A stretch of 64,000 nt of DNA from Dermacoccus nishinomiyaensis (GTDB lineage: Bacteria > Actinomycetota > Actinomycetes > Actinomycetales > Dermatophilaceae). The notes beneath the pieces are model-generated. The model saw only the letters and a program-made list of their open reading frames with translations, had not been told where the DNA came from and made no database searches. Positions 1 through 8,790 of this stretch are shown here, in pieces. Within the stretch, counting starts at the first letter, position 1, and each line of letters begins with the position of its first letter. The DNA is taken from positions 1,240,001 to 1,304,000 of the forward strand of contig NZ_UFXX01000001.1 in NCBI RefSeq assembly GCF_900447535.1, read 5' to 3'. A program made the position numbers and the translations under genes.

Positions 1-1
1 G

Positions 2-856
2 CCGGCGCTGGCACCGACGGGCGTCGAGGCCCGTGACGGCGCGCTGACGCCCGCGCAGTGGCGCAGCGCCGTGAGCGACGCCATCGAGATGATCCGCACG
101 GGGCGCATCGGGAAGGTCGTGCTCGCGCGTGACGAGATCCACGTCGCGGACGCCGACATCGACCCACGCTGGCTGCTGACGCGTCTGGCGGCGCGTTATC
201 GCGACACGTGGGCGTTCGCCGTCGATGGTCTCGTCGGCGCGACGCCGGAGCTGCTCGTGCGCTCGGAGAAGGGGCTCGTCACCTCACGCGTCCTCGCCGG
301 GACGATCCGTCGCGCCGGGGCCGGCGCCTCCAGCGAGGAGCAGGATCTGGCGCTCGCCGCGAGCCTTGCGCGCAGTTCGAAGGACCTCGAGGAGCACGAG
401 TATGCCGTCCGCTCCGTCGAGGCGGCGCTGCGGCCGCACTGTTCGTCGATGAACGTGCCCGACGCGCCGTTCGTCCTCAATCTGCCGAACGTGCTGCACC
501 TCGCCACGGACGTCTCCGGCGCGCTCGCCGGGGGTGCGTCGTCGCTGACGCTCGCGGCGTCGCTGCACCCGTCGGCTGCGGTGTGCGGGACGCCGACGAA
601 CGAGGCGGCGCTCGTCATCGACGAGCTCGAACACATGGACCGCGGACGCTATGCCGGGCCCGTCGGCTGGATCGACGCCGCCGGCGACGGCGAGTGGGGC
701 ATCGCGCTGCGCAGCGGCCAGATCGACATCGAGAACCCCTGCCGCATCAGGCTGTTCGCCGGGTGCGGCATCGTCGCCGGGTCCGATCCGGTGAGCGAGG
801 TCGCCGAATCCGTCGCCAAGCTCTCACCCATGCGCGAGGCGTTGCGCGACGACTGA
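2..856 (+). CDS. menF: Isochorismate synthase, C-terminal part (5' end outside window)
   Basis: Chorismate-binding enzyme that isomerises chorismate to isochorismate, the first committed step of menaquinone synthesis. The frame is open from base 2, so the N-terminus lies before the window. Visible family signatures are W-x3-V-x3-AIEMIRTGRIGKVVLAR near the visible start, RVLAGTIRR, a CGTPTNEA loop, and a C-terminal GCGIVAGSDP segment followed by the usual ...LSPMREAL ending. menD, the next enzyme of the pathway, lies 2 kb downstream on the opposite strand, which favours menaquinone rather than siderophore use. A salicylate- or siderophore-linked EntC-type role cannot be fully excluded from sequence alone. 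Confidence 0.9.
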   Translation, partial: PALAPTGVEARDGALTPAQWRSAVSDAIEMIRTGRIGKVVLARDEIHVADADIDPRWLLTRLAARYRDTWAFAVDGLVGATPELLVRSEKGLVTSRVLAGTIRRAGAGASSEEQDLALAASLARSSKDLEEHEYAVRSVEAALRPHCSSMNVPDAPFVLNLPNVLHLATDVSGALAGGASSLTLAASLHPSAAVCGTPTNEAALVIDELEHMDRGRYAGPVGWIDAAGDGEWGIALRSGQIDIENPCRIRLFAGCGIVAGSDPVSEVAESVAKLSPMREALRDD

Positions 857-1042
857 CGCGCGAGGAGGGCAGGTTTGGCGACGTCGCTCCGGTTCTTGTG
901 CGCGTTCGGAGCTGCGATCGCGCCATGCCGACTTTCAGCCCTCACGGTGCGAGTTGAGCGCCACAACCCTGCCATGCGGTACTTCAGCTCCGCGCGGGAC
1001 GGCTGGTTCCACGCTCGGCGGCCGGGCGGTAGCGTCGATCAG

Positions 1043-1504
1043 ATGAAGCGTCTTCTCGTCATCAGCCACGCACCGACCCTGGCCACGGTGTCCCTGCGCG
1101 ATGCAGTGATCGCGGGGGCGAGCGACCCGGAGTTCTTCGACGGACTCGTCGAGGTCGTCGCGATCGAGGCGCTGGAGGCGACCGACCCGCGGGCCTACCT
1201 CGACGCCGATGCGTATGTGTTCGGCACACCGGTCAACTTCGGCTACCTCTCCGGCGCACTCAAGCACAGTTTTGACTCGACGTACGGCGCGCTGCAGGGG
1301 CACGTCCGCAGGCGCCCGTTCAGCTACTGGGTTCACGGGCGCAGCGACGCGACGGGCGCGCGCCGCGCTCTCGACGCCATCACGACGGGCCTCGAACTGC
1401 GCCTCGTCGCCGAGCCCTTCGAACGTCTCGGCGGCGTGGGTGATGACGACCTCGCCGCTGCCCGCGAGTTCGGAGCCACCGTCGCGGCACACCTGTTGGA
1501 CTGA
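1043..1504 (+). CDS. Flavodoxin family protein
   Basis: Protein of 153 residues with a flavodoxin-like fold. It starts MKRLLVISHAP, the phosphate-binding strand-loop, and has the flavin-loop-like stretch FGTPVNFGYLSGALKHSFD near residues 53-75, typical of NAD(P)H-dependent FMN reductase/WrbA-like proteins. The ATG at 1043 is preceded by the hexamer TAGCGT and exactly 7 nt, the leaderless arrangement seen at many genes here, so longer upstream in-frame starts are less likely. It stands alone between the isochorismate synthase gene and an unknown gene. Flavin binding and partner are inferred from the family; the substrate is unknown. Confidence 0.75.
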   Translation: MKRLLVISHAPTLATVSLRDAVIAGASDPEFFDGLVEVVAIEALEATDPRAYLDADAYVFGTPVNFGYLSGALKHSFDSTYGALQGHVRRRPFSYWVHGRSDATGARRALDAITTGLELRLVAEPFERLGGVGDDDLAAAREFGATVAAHLLD

Positions 1505-1726
1505 GCATCCACCTCGCCGTCTGCGCTGGGCTGGTGAACTCACATGGGCTGGTGCATTCAAGCGCGTGACCATGCCGGCGCGGCGCCGGGCCACTCGGTC
1601 GTGACGCGCGACAACCGGCACCCGCCAGAGGGCAGCCCCGATCGCCCCGGAAGCGCCCGCGGTGGGCGGCGCAACACATAGGGTGAGGCGGCAGTCACCG
1701 CGCGGTGACGCGGAGAGGCCCCACCG

Positions 1727-2275
1727 ATGTCAGCGTTCCGTCCCCGACAGGGCGAGTCCAAGCCTGCGCGCACCTGGACGGCCATCGTCGTCGCGTTGGG
1801 TACCGCCCTGGCCCTCGTCGCGGCCTTCGGCGGGCCGAAGGACGTGCGCCGCACCGATGGAGGCAACGTCGCCTTCGCGATCGGGGCCTGCGGCGCGTCC
1901 GAACCGAAAGCCTTCCCGAGCGGTGTCATCGCCAACACGGATCGGCACACGGCCCGAATCATCGCCATCACGCCGAGCGCTGGATCGTCGCGTGTCGACG
2001 TGCGCGATTTCGCCGTCATCGACGCGGGGCCTGCCGAAGGCAGCCTCGATCCCGAGACGCCCATGAGCGTCGGGTTTGCGTCACTTCCCGCCGTCGCGCA
2101 CCCACACGAAATCTTGCCCGGGCATCAGGCGATCATCGAGGTTCGCGTGACCTCGAGTGGTCGCCCGTCCCACCTGACCGGCTACGACATCACAGTGGCG
2201 AACGGCCCCGCCACGCACGTGGTGCATGACGAGGCCGACGTGACCTTCACCGGGGCCTGCTCGGCCCCCGCGTGA
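1727..2275 (+). CDS. Hypothetical membrane-anchored or secreted protein
   Basis: Protein of 182 residues with no family I recognise. A short basic N-terminus is followed by one hydrophobic segment (about residues 17-36), so the rest is probably outside the membrane. The exported part is rich in beta-prone residues and contains two cysteines (in GACGASEP and near the end, TGACSAPA) that could pair. The ATG is preceded by GGAGAGG at suitable spacing. Upstream 1505-1726 shows nothing but GC-rich spacer. No functional neighbour is evident. Confidence 0.6.
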   Translation: MSAFRPRQGESKPARTWTAIVVALGTALALVAAFGGPKDVRRTDGGNVAFAIGACGASEPKAFPSGVIANTDRHTARIIAITPSAGSSRVDVRDFAVIDAGPAEGSLDPETPMSVGFASLPAVAHPHEILPGHQAIIEVRVTSSGRPSHLTGYDITVANGPATHVVHDEADVTFTGACSAPA

Positions 2276-2297
2276 GGCGTGATTCAGACGATGCGGT

Positions 2298-2471
2298 TCA
2301 GACGGCGTGGTCCGTCGGCGTTCCCGGGTCGTTGCTGACGATGGTGCGCGTGGGGTCACCTTCGTCGATCGAACCAGCCTTGTCGGTTGCGTTCTGAGCC
2401 GTCTCTCCGGTCCTGTCGGACGCGCCGCTCAGGCGCGCCTTGAGCTGCTCTATGAAGTCGGTCAGTGCCAT
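2298..2471 (-). CDS. Small hydrophilic protein, unknown
   Basis: Protein of 57 residues starting MALTDFIEQLKARLSG, with an amphipathic helix followed by a polar, Gly/Asp/Thr-rich tail. The chosen ATG sits 9 nt after a clear AGGAG. A second ATG three codons upstream directly abuts that AGGAG and is therefore unlikely to be used. It lies downstream of another small gene and menD on the same strand. It loosely recalls short actinobacterial stress or antitoxin-like helical proteins, but no function is claimed. Confidence 0.5.
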   Translation of the reverse strand: MALTDFIEQLKARLSGASDRTGETAQNATDKAGSIDEGDPTRTIVSNDPGTPTDHAV

Positions 2472-2549
2472 GCTCGTCATCTCCTCGTGTCGTCGTCTCG
2501 CGCATCATGCCCGGGCGCCCGCAACCTCGCGAGCGGCCGGGCAGCGCGA

Positions 2550-2732
2550 TCAGTTCTCCTGCAGTTTGTCACCGTCGAGGCCGGAGTGCGGGACGTTGTC
2601 CTCGTTCACCGTGTCGGCCTCGCCGCCGGCGTCGGGGGTGTCGATGTTGGAGGCGTCCTGCTCGCTCAGACGCTCACCGTCGTTGTCGCCGTCCTCGGGC
2701 ATCTCGAACACTGCGTCGGTCGCAACCGTCAT
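2550..2732 (-). CDS. Small acidic protein, unknown
   Basis: Protein of 60 residues, strongly acidic (many Asp/Glu), low in hydrophobics and probably disordered. Translation is well supported: AAGGAG lies 7 nt before the ATG. It sits between menD (upstream, same strand, 122 nt away) and the 57-residue gene 78 nt downstream. The two small genes each have their own ribosome-binding site and may be co-transcribed with menD. Function unknown. Confidence 0.5.
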   Translation of the reverse strand: MTVATDAVFEMPEDGDNDGERLSEQDASNIDTPDAGGEADTVNEDNVPHSGLDGDKLQEN

Positions 2733-2854
2733 GTCGTCTCTCCTTCATCGTGTGGCGCGCCACCATGTGGGCTGCGGCGCCCCGGGCGGGCGCCGCCTCC
2801 TGCCACTCTTGCCGAGATGACGCGGGCGCGCACCATACCTGAGGGTGGGGCGCG

Positions 2855-4720
2855 TCAACGACGTTCGTAGCGCGCGTCCATCTCACCGGCGTCGGCGACG
2901 GCGTCGATGGCGGCCGCGAAAAGGTCGTGGCGCGCCTGACGCTCGAGGTGACGCTCGATGCGCACCTCGATGACGTTCAGCCCGGGCGCCGGGTCGCTGA
3001 CGCGCTCGATGAGTTCGTCACGCGACCCGATGAGCGAATACCCGACACCGCGGGCCTCGCACACGAGCGCGAGGTCGGCGTTCGTCGGCGTGCCGAAGAC
3101 GCGCTCGAAGTGCTCGGCGAGTTCGCTGCGCCCCTGCTCGAGCGTGCCGAAGATGCCGCCGCCGTCGTCGTTGATGACGACGATCGTCAGGTCGGGGCGC
3201 GGCTCGCCGGGGCCGATGAGCAGGCCGTTGCTGTCGTGCAGGAACGTCAGGTCGCCCATGAGTGCGAAACTCGGGCCGTCGTGCGACAGCGCGATGCCGA
3301 CGGCCGTCGAGACCACTCCGTCGATGCCCGACAACCCGCGGTTCGCGACGGAGCAGACCCGACGCGCGATGCGCTGCGGGTTGCGACCGAGATCGAGGTC
3401 ACGCGCCGTGTTCGACGACCCGATGAGCAGCGCCGACCCGGCCGGCACGTGCTGCACGAGCGTCGACGTCGCGGCCAGGCCGGACGGCCACGACCGCGCG
3501 ACGAGCGGCCCGATGCGCTGCGCGAGACGCTGCCCTGCGATGCGCCAACTGCTCGACCACCGACGGTCCGCGCACGCCGCGACGAGTTCGTGCGAGCGCG
3601 CGATGGCGGCCCACTCGTGCACGCGCTGCACGACGTGCGACGGGTCGGCCCACGACGTCGAGGCCGTGATGACCTCGACGGTCACCTCGGGGTGACGCAG
3701 CAGCTTCGCGACGTCGCGCGAGAGCGTCATGCGTCCGGCGACGAGAACACGCTCGGGCAGGTGCTCGTCGAGCCAGTCGTGGGCGGCGAGGATGAGCGAA
3801 CCGTGCGGCATGGCGCGCCCGCGGTGGTAATCGCCGAACGGCTCGGCGATGACGGGCCAGCCCGCCGCGTCGGCGAGTTCGGCGACCTCGGCGGCCAGCT
3901 TCGGATCGGGCAGATCACCGAGCAGGACGAGCGTACGCGGCACCGGTGCGATGCCCGGGCCGGGCGCGACGGTGACCGTCGATGCCGGAGCACGCAACTG
4001 CATCCAGGGGCGCCCGCGATCCCGCCCCTCGAGGCTTTCGGGCCACACGGGTGCCGTCGCTGGGGGGGCGTCATCAGCCCGGCCTTCCTCATCGGACGTC
4101 GCGCTCGTGTCCCTCGCCACGATCGCCCCCGCGCCCGCAACGGCTCCGGCCATCGCGAGGTCGGCGACGTCGGGCGTCAGCGGCTCGCGGAACGGCAGGT
4201 TGAGGTGGACCGGCCCGACGTCGCCCGTCGGGACGCCCGTCGCGTGGGCGAACGCGCGACCGACGACCGAGCGCCACACCGTGTTCTGCCCAGCGCGCTC
4301 GCTCGGCGTCGCGAACTCGTGGAACCACCGCGTCGCGGAGCCGAAGATCTTGACTTGGTCGGTCGTCTGGTTGGCGCCCGTGTCGCGTAGTTCTGCGGGG
4401 CGGTCGGCGCTCATGATGATGAGCGGCACCTGCGCGTGATGTGCTTCGAGGACGGCAGGGTGAAGGTTTGCGACGGCCGTGCCGCTCGTCGTGATGACGG
4501 GCACCGGGTTGCGCGAGATCTTCGCGAGACCGAGGGCGAGGAACCCGGCCGAACGTTCATCGACGCGCACGTGCAGACGTAGCCGTCCAGCCTTGTCGGC
4601 CGCGGCCACCGCGTACGCGAGCGGCGCCGAACGCGAACCGGGCGAGAGCACCACGTCCTTGACGCCGAGCCGCACGAGTTCGTCGATGATCACGCTTGCC
4701 ATGGCAGTCGAAGGATTCAC
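2855..4720 (-). CDS. menD: 2-Succinyl-5-enolpyruvyl-6-hydroxy-3-cyclohexene-1-carboxylate synthase (MenD)
   Basis: Thiamine-diphosphate enzyme that joins isochorismate and 2-oxoglutarate (decarboxylating) in menaquinone synthesis; cytoplasmic. It is 621 residues long. Visible motifs are VVLSPGSRSAPLA near residue 20, VDERSAGFLALGLAK near 57, NRGLSGIDG and GDLTFLHDSNGL in the C-terminal ThDP domain, then NDDGGGIFG. A low-complexity insert (about 220-250) makes it longer than many relatives. I chose the GTG at 4720 because it gives MNPSTAMASVI, the beginning typical of actinobacterial MenD, and because CAAGAT lies 7 nt upstream; an ATG at 4729 is the alternative. Divergent from the epimerase gene, with only 64 bp between starts. 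Confidence 0.95.
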   Translation of the reverse strand: MNPSTAMASVIIDELVRLGVKDVVLSPGSRSAPLAYAVAAADKAGRLRLHVRVDERSAGFLALGLAKISRNPVPVITTSGTAVANLHPAVLEAHHAQVPLIIMSADRPAELRDTGANQTTDQVKIFGSATRWFHEFATPSERAGQNTVWRSVVGRAFAHATGVPTGDVGPVHLNLPFREPLTPDVADLAMAGAVAGAGAIVARDTSATSDEEGRADDAPPATAPVWPESLEGRDRGRPWMQLRAPASTVTVAPGPGIAPVPRTLVLLGDLPDPKLAAEVAELADAAGWPVIAEPFGDYHRGRAMPHGSLILAAHDWLDEHLPERVLVAGRMTLSRDVAKLLRHPEVTVEVITASTSWADPSHVVQRVHEWAAIARSHELVAACADRRWSSSWRIAGQRLAQRIGPLVARSWPSGLAATSTLVQHVPAGSALLIGSSNTARDLDLGRNPQRIARRVCSVANRGLSGIDGVVSTAVGIALSHDGPSFALMGDLTFLHDSNGLLIGPGEPRPDLTIVVINDDGGGIFGTLEQGRSELAEHFERVFGTPTNADLALVCEARGVGYSLIGSRDELIERVSDPAPGLNVIEVRIERHLERQARHDLFAAAIDAVADAGEMDARYERR

Positions 4721-4784
4721 GCTCACCATCTTGGCGCATGGCGCCGACAACCCCAACGACGCGCCCGTTCCCTACGCTGTGGGC

Positions 4785-5780
4785 GTGACGAACGACGAGC
4801 AGCCCACCCTTCCCAGCGGCACGCAGTGGCACATCAGGGCGTCCGGGTACGAGGCGACGATCGTCGAGGTCGGCGGCGGGTTGCGGACGCTGCGCCACGA
4901 CGGCGAGGACATCGTCCATGGATACGCCGAGGACACCATGGCCGACGCGGCCCGCGGGCACGTCCTCGCGCCGTGGCCGAACCGCATCGCAGGCGGGCGC
5001 TACGCGTTCGACGGCGACACGTACCTGCTGCCGCTGACCGAACCGGAGCACGCCAACGCCGCCCACGGGCTGGTGCGCTGGCAACCGTGGCAGCTCGTGG
5101 AGCACGCGACGCATCGCGTCACCGTCGGCGTCACGCTGCACCCGCAGCCGGGATGGGCGTGGACGGTGCGATTCGAGATGACGTACGTGCTCGGCCCCGA
5201 CGGCCTGACGATCACGCCGCGCGCCACGAACCTCTCCGACACGCCATGCCCGTTCGGGTTCGGCATGCACCCCTATCTGACGGCAGGTGAGAGCTCACTC
5301 GACGACGTGACGCTGACCGCCCCTCTAGACGAAGCCCTTACCGTCGACGAGCGGCTCATCCCGGTGGGGCGTGGACCAGCCTCGATCGACTTCACCGAAA
5401 GCGCATCATTGCGCGGCGTCACCCTCGATACGTGCTTCACCGGTATCGGAGCCCGCCCGGGCAGCGGAATGCCCTCGCGGCCTGCAGACGCGGCGCCACG
5501 GGCTGACGGAGCCGCGTCGTCGAGCAACGACGCCGCACGCTGGGAGGTCAGCGTCAGCACGTCGTCGCGGGTGACGACGTTGTGGGCCGATGCGCGCGAG
5601 TTCGGCTACGTGCAGCTGTTCACGGGCGACGGGTTGCCGGAGCCGAAGAACCGACGCTCGGGCTTGGCCGTGGAGCCGATGACGTGCCCCGCCAATGCGT
5701 TCAACACGGGCGAGGGCCTCATGGTGCTGCACCCCGGCCGAACATGGACAGCCTCCTTCGGCATCTCCTCACGCCACTGA
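4785..5780 (+). CDS. Aldose 1-epimerase family protein
   Basis: Mutarotase-like enzyme of 331 residues interconverting alpha and beta anomers of a hexose or related sugar; cytoplasmic. Family marks are APWPNRIAGGRY (about 66-77), the HAAHGLVRW-like segment NAAHGLVRW with the catalytic-type His, and GFGMHPYL near residue 162; an acidic residue near ...LAVEPMTCPANAFNTGEG closes the active site. The GTG start at 4785 has TACGCT 6 nt upstream, matching the leaderless pattern. An earlier in-frame ATG at 4701 would overlap menD and is less likely. An Ala/Asp-rich insert near residues 222-250 is unusual. The sugar substrate cannot be read from sequence. Confidence 0.85.
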   Translation: MTNDEQPTLPSGTQWHIRASGYEATIVEVGGGLRTLRHDGEDIVHGYAEDTMADAARGHVLAPWPNRIAGGRYAFDGDTYLLPLTEPEHANAAHGLVRWQPWQLVEHATHRVTVGVTLHPQPGWAWTVRFEMTYVLGPDGLTITPRATNLSDTPCPFGFGMHPYLTAGESSLDDVTLTAPLDEALTVDERLIPVGRGPASIDFTESASLRGVTLDTCFTGIGARPGSGMPSRPADAAPRADGAASSSNDAARWEVSVSTSSRVTTLWADAREFGYVQLFTGDGLPEPKNRRSGLAVEPMTCPANAFNTGEGLMVLHPGRTWTASFGISSRH

Positions 5781-5818
5781 TCCTCACGACCCCGACCCTC
5801 AAAACGCTGGCCCCACCC

Positions 5819-5907
5819 GTCCCCATCCGCGATCCACATCGGCGATTCCTGTCCACCTTCGCGATCCACGTCCACATCCGCGATTCCTGTCCGCATGTGC
5901 GAATTTC
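5819..5907 (+). repeat. 19-bp tandem repeat, four units plus one partial
   Basis: Direct repeats of about 19 bp with consensus GTCCMCATYCGCGATTCMC. Units lie at 5819-5837, 5851-5869, 5870-5888 and 5889-5907, with a truncated copy (missing the first 6 bases) at 5838-5850. The last unit is the most diverged. They occupy the spacer between the epimerase stop and the helicase-associated gene. The same repeat, in the same orientation relative to the downstream gene, occurs upstream of the universal stress protein gene (55126-55200). A -10-like CATATT (5911-5916) follows directly. Confidence 0.75.
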
Positions 5908-6052
5908 GCTCATATTCAGCAGGCCGTCATACCGCGCACTCGAGCCCCCGCCCACCCAGCCGACGTCCATGGTGCGCTCTGCCGTCTCGCCACAGACGTC
6001 TTCACCGGATGTCGAGGTGCCCCCGGCCGCGCCGCCGACTACCGTGGTGCGG

Positions 6053-8314
6053 GTGCCCAGAGCCGCGCGCAGTTTTGCCGATGATCTGAGGGCCCGCAGC
6101 GACGACGAGCTCGCGGCCCTCCTGCTCGCGCGCCCCGACCTCACGCGACCGGCGCCGGCGGACATCACTTCCCTCGCGGCTCGCGCCGCGACGCGCGCCA
6201 GCGTCCAGCGTGCGCTCGAACATCTCGACGGCGGCGCGCTGCGCCTCGTCGAAGCCCTCCTCGTCGTCGGTGCTGACGGCGCCGCGGCCGCGCTCGGCGC
6301 GTCGAAGAAGGCCGTCGAACAGGGGATCCGGGAGCTCTGGGCGAAGGCGCTCGTCTGGCGCGCTTCCGACGGCTGGCGAACGGCTCGCGCGGTCGGTGAG
6401 ATCCTCACGCACCCAGCAGGATTGGGACGTTCGGCCGCCGAGCTGGTGACACATCCGAGCACCCTCGCGCTCTCGCCCACGACCACCCCCGACGAGGTCG
6501 CCGACGCCGAAGCACGTCTCACCGATCGCGCGCGCGCCGTCATCGAGCAACTGCGCTGGGGCAGCGCCCGCGCCTCGTTCACGACGCCCGCCCTGCGCGC
6601 CGTCCGTGACGAACTCGTCCGCGCCGGGCTCATGGTCGCCCTCGACGGTGACGACGCCGTCATCCCGCGCGAGGTGGGCCTCGCCCTGCGCGGCGGCCGG
6701 CTGTCGCGCGAACCGTGGGCGCCGCCACAACCCGAGCCACGTCACGTCGACCAGGCCGACGCCGACACGGCTGCCGCCGGGGAGGTGCTCGATCTGCTGT
6801 GGCGACTCGACGACGTCGCCGCCGCCTGGGATGAGGAGGCGCCGCGTGTCCTGCGCACCGGTGGTCTGTCCGTCCGCGATCACCGTCGTCTCGCCGCGAG
6901 GCTCGATGCGTCGAGCGAACTGACCGCCTTCGTCCTCGAGATCGGCCACGCCGCAGGCCTGTTCGCCTCCGACGGAGAGATCGACGCGACGTGGCGACCG
7001 ACCGATCTGTACGACGAATGGACGACCTGGAGCCCGGCGCGACGCTGGGCGGCCCTAGCTCTGGCGTGGCGTGACACCGTCCGCGCCCCCGGCCTCGCGG
7101 GTCAGAGCGTCGACGGGACGCTCGTCAACGTCCTCGGCAAGGACGCCGCGTGGCCGCTCATGCGGGCCCGCCGCCGGGACGTGCTCGACGTCCTCGCCGC
7201 CCTCCCGGCGGGCAGCGCCCCCACGATCGACGACGTCGAAGCGCTGCTGCGTTGGCGCCGACCGCTCCGCCTGCCTGCCGGGGCGCCCACCCACGCTGAT
7301 GTCGTCCTGCGCGAAGCGGCATGGCTCGGCGTCCTCGGCCGGGGCGCGCTCACCAGCGCCGGGCGTGCGCTGCTCGCGGCCGACCCGTCGTCCGCCGCGG
7401 ATGTCGAGGCCGTGACGACCGCCATGTCGACCGCGCTCCCGGAGCCGGTCGATCAGGTCATGCTCCAGGGCGACCTCACCGCCATCGCGCCCGGCCCGCT
7501 GGCGGAAGAGGCCGCCACGTTCATGCGTCGCGCCGCCGACGTCGAATCCCGCGGTGGTGCAACGGTTTTCCGCTTCAGCGACGCGAGTCTGCGTCGCCTG
7601 CTCGACCACGGGGTCTCCTCGGCGGAGGCGCTCGAGTTGCTGCGTCGCCACAGCATGACGCCGATCCCGCAGGCTCTCGAATACCTGCTCGGCGACGTCG
7701 CGCGCCGCCACGGCCACGTGCGCGTCGGGTCGGTCAGTTCGTACGTGCGCAGCGATGACGAGGCCGCCCTCGACGCGCTCGTCGCCGACACGGGCCTCGC
7801 GTCGCTGCAGCTGCGCCGCATCGCACCCACCGTCTGCGTCTCCCCGATGCCTGCGGCGACGCTGCTCGACGTCCTGCGCGAGCATCGTCACGCGCCTGTC
7901 GCCGAGACCTCCGACGGCGGGGTCGTCGTGCGCGCCGCCACCGTCGAGCGGGCCCCGACGCCGTCGCGCCGCGCCACCCCCGTCCAGGTGAACACGCTCG
8001 ACGCCGGTGAGGCCGAGCAGCTGGCCGGCCGTCTACGGGCCGCCGAGAGGGACGCCGTCCGTCCGAGCGAGCACGACGCGCACACGCGCATCCCGTCCTG
8101 TGATCCGACGGTGACGTTGGCGCTGCTGCAGGACGCGGCCGCCGAGAGCGTTCCCGTGTGGATCGGCTACGTCGAGGCTGGCGGCGACATCAAGCGCGGC
8201 TTGTTCCGCCCCGCGAGCGTGACAGGCGGGCGCGTCACGGGCCAGCTGGGCGACGCCTCGCCAGTGACGCGGACGTTCTCGATCCACCGCATCACGGGCG
8301 TGGCGTCGGCGTGA
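6053..8314 (+). CDS. Helicase-associated (XPB/Ssl2 N-terminal-like) protein
   Basis: Large actinobacterial protein of about 753 residues related to the non-catalytic N-terminal region of XPB/Ssl2 (relatives include M. tuberculosis Rv0862c). It begins SFADDLRARSDDELAALLLARPDLTRP, then winged-helix-like alpha-rich repeats, and a C-terminal beta-rich part (GYVEAGGDIKRGLFRPASVTGG region). I see no Walker A/B or DEAD/H motifs, so it is not itself an ATPase. Start uncertain: GTG 6053 has TACCGT 7 nt upstream and matches the beginning of relatives; ATG 5969 would add 28 Pro/Ser-rich residues. It is coupled to the Nudix gene by a GTGA overlap. A role with XPB helicase (13.5 kb) is inferred from the family. 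Confidence 0.8.
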   Translation: MPRAARSFADDLRARSDDELAALLLARPDLTRPAPADITSLAARAATRASVQRALEHLDGGALRLVEALLVVGADGAAAALGASKKAVEQGIRELWAKALVWRASDGWRTARAVGEILTHPAGLGRSAAELVTHPSTLALSPTTTPDEVADAEARLTDRARAVIEQLRWGSARASFTTPALRAVRDELVRAGLMVALDGDDAVIPREVGLALRGGRLSREPWAPPQPEPRHVDQADADTAAAGEVLDLLWRLDDVAAAWDEEAPRVLRTGGLSVRDHRRLAARLDASSELTAFVLEIGHAAGLFASDGEIDATWRPTDLYDEWTTWSPARRWAALALAWRDTVRAPGLAGQSVDGTLVNVLGKDAAWPLMRARRRDVLDVLAALPAGSAPTIDDVEALLRWRRPLRLPAGAPTHADVVLREAAWLGVLGRGALTSAGRALLAADPSSAADVEAVTTAMSTALPEPVDQVMLQGDLTAIAPGPLAEEAATFMRRAADVESRGGATVFRFSDASLRRLLDHGVSSAEALELLRRHSMTPIPQALEYLLGDVARRHGHVRVGSVSSYVRSDDEAALDALVADTGLASLQLRRIAPTVCVSPMPAATLLDVLREHRHAPVAETSDGGVVVRAATVERAPTPSRRATPVQVNTLDAGEAEQLAGRLRAAERDAVRPSEHDAHTRIPSCDPTVTLALLQDAAAESVPVWIGYVEAGGDIKRGLFRPASVTGGRVTGQLGDASPVTRTFSIHRITGVASA

Positions 8315-8790
8315 CGTCCGCGACGCCCCTCGAGACCTGCCTCGTCCTTGTCACCCGTACGAGCGACGGGGCGGACGAGGTGCTGCTCGGGCGAAAGCTG
8401 CGCGGCTTCGGTCGTAGCCGCGTCGTCGCCCCCGGCGGAAAGATCGACGCCGGTGAGAGCGCGCAGGAGGCGGCCGCCCGCGAGCTCGAGGAGGAGACGG
8501 GTCTGCGCGCGCAGACGCTCGCGCCAGCCGGCGTCCTCGACTTTCGCTTTTCCCACGACGACCTGACCCAAGACATGCGGGCGCATGTGTTCATTGCGTC
8601 CGATGCCCTCGGCGCGGTGCAGGATTCAGACGAGATCGCCGGCCGGTGGGTGCGTCAGGACGAGATTCCGTACGTCGAGATGTGGCCGGATGCGCGCCAC
8701 TGGATGCCCCGCGCGCTCGCGGACACCCTGCAGCACGCCCTGTTCGTCTACGGCGCGGACGGCGTCACGCTCGAGCGCTTCGAGCTCTGA
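8311..8790 (+). CDS. Nudix hydrolase (MutT/8-oxo-dGTPase-like)
   Basis: Protein of 159 residues that hydrolyses nucleoside diphosphate-linked substrates; a complete Nudix box is visible (G-x5-E-x7-REL-x-EE-x-GL, about residues 47-69, reading GKIDAGES...RELEEETGL). Overall layout resembles 8-oxo-purine nucleotide sanitising enzymes. The GTG start overlaps the stop of the helicase-associated gene (GTGA), indicating translational coupling. Its 3' end overlaps the convergent eamA reading frame by 43 bp. Exact substrate not determinable by eye. Confidence 0.88.
   Translation: MTSATPLETCLVLVTRTSDGADEVLLGRKLRGFGRSRVVAPGGKIDAGESAQEAAARELEEETGLRAQTLAPAGVLDFRFSHDDLTQDMRAHVFIASDALGAVQDSDEIAGRWVRQDEIPYVEMWPDARHWMPRALADTLQHALFVYGADGVTLERFEL

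Noticed and set aside
5819-5907. The tandem array as a CRISPR.
   Set aside because: Repeats are head-to-tail without unique spacers, only 19 bp, and degenerate; no cas genes nearby.
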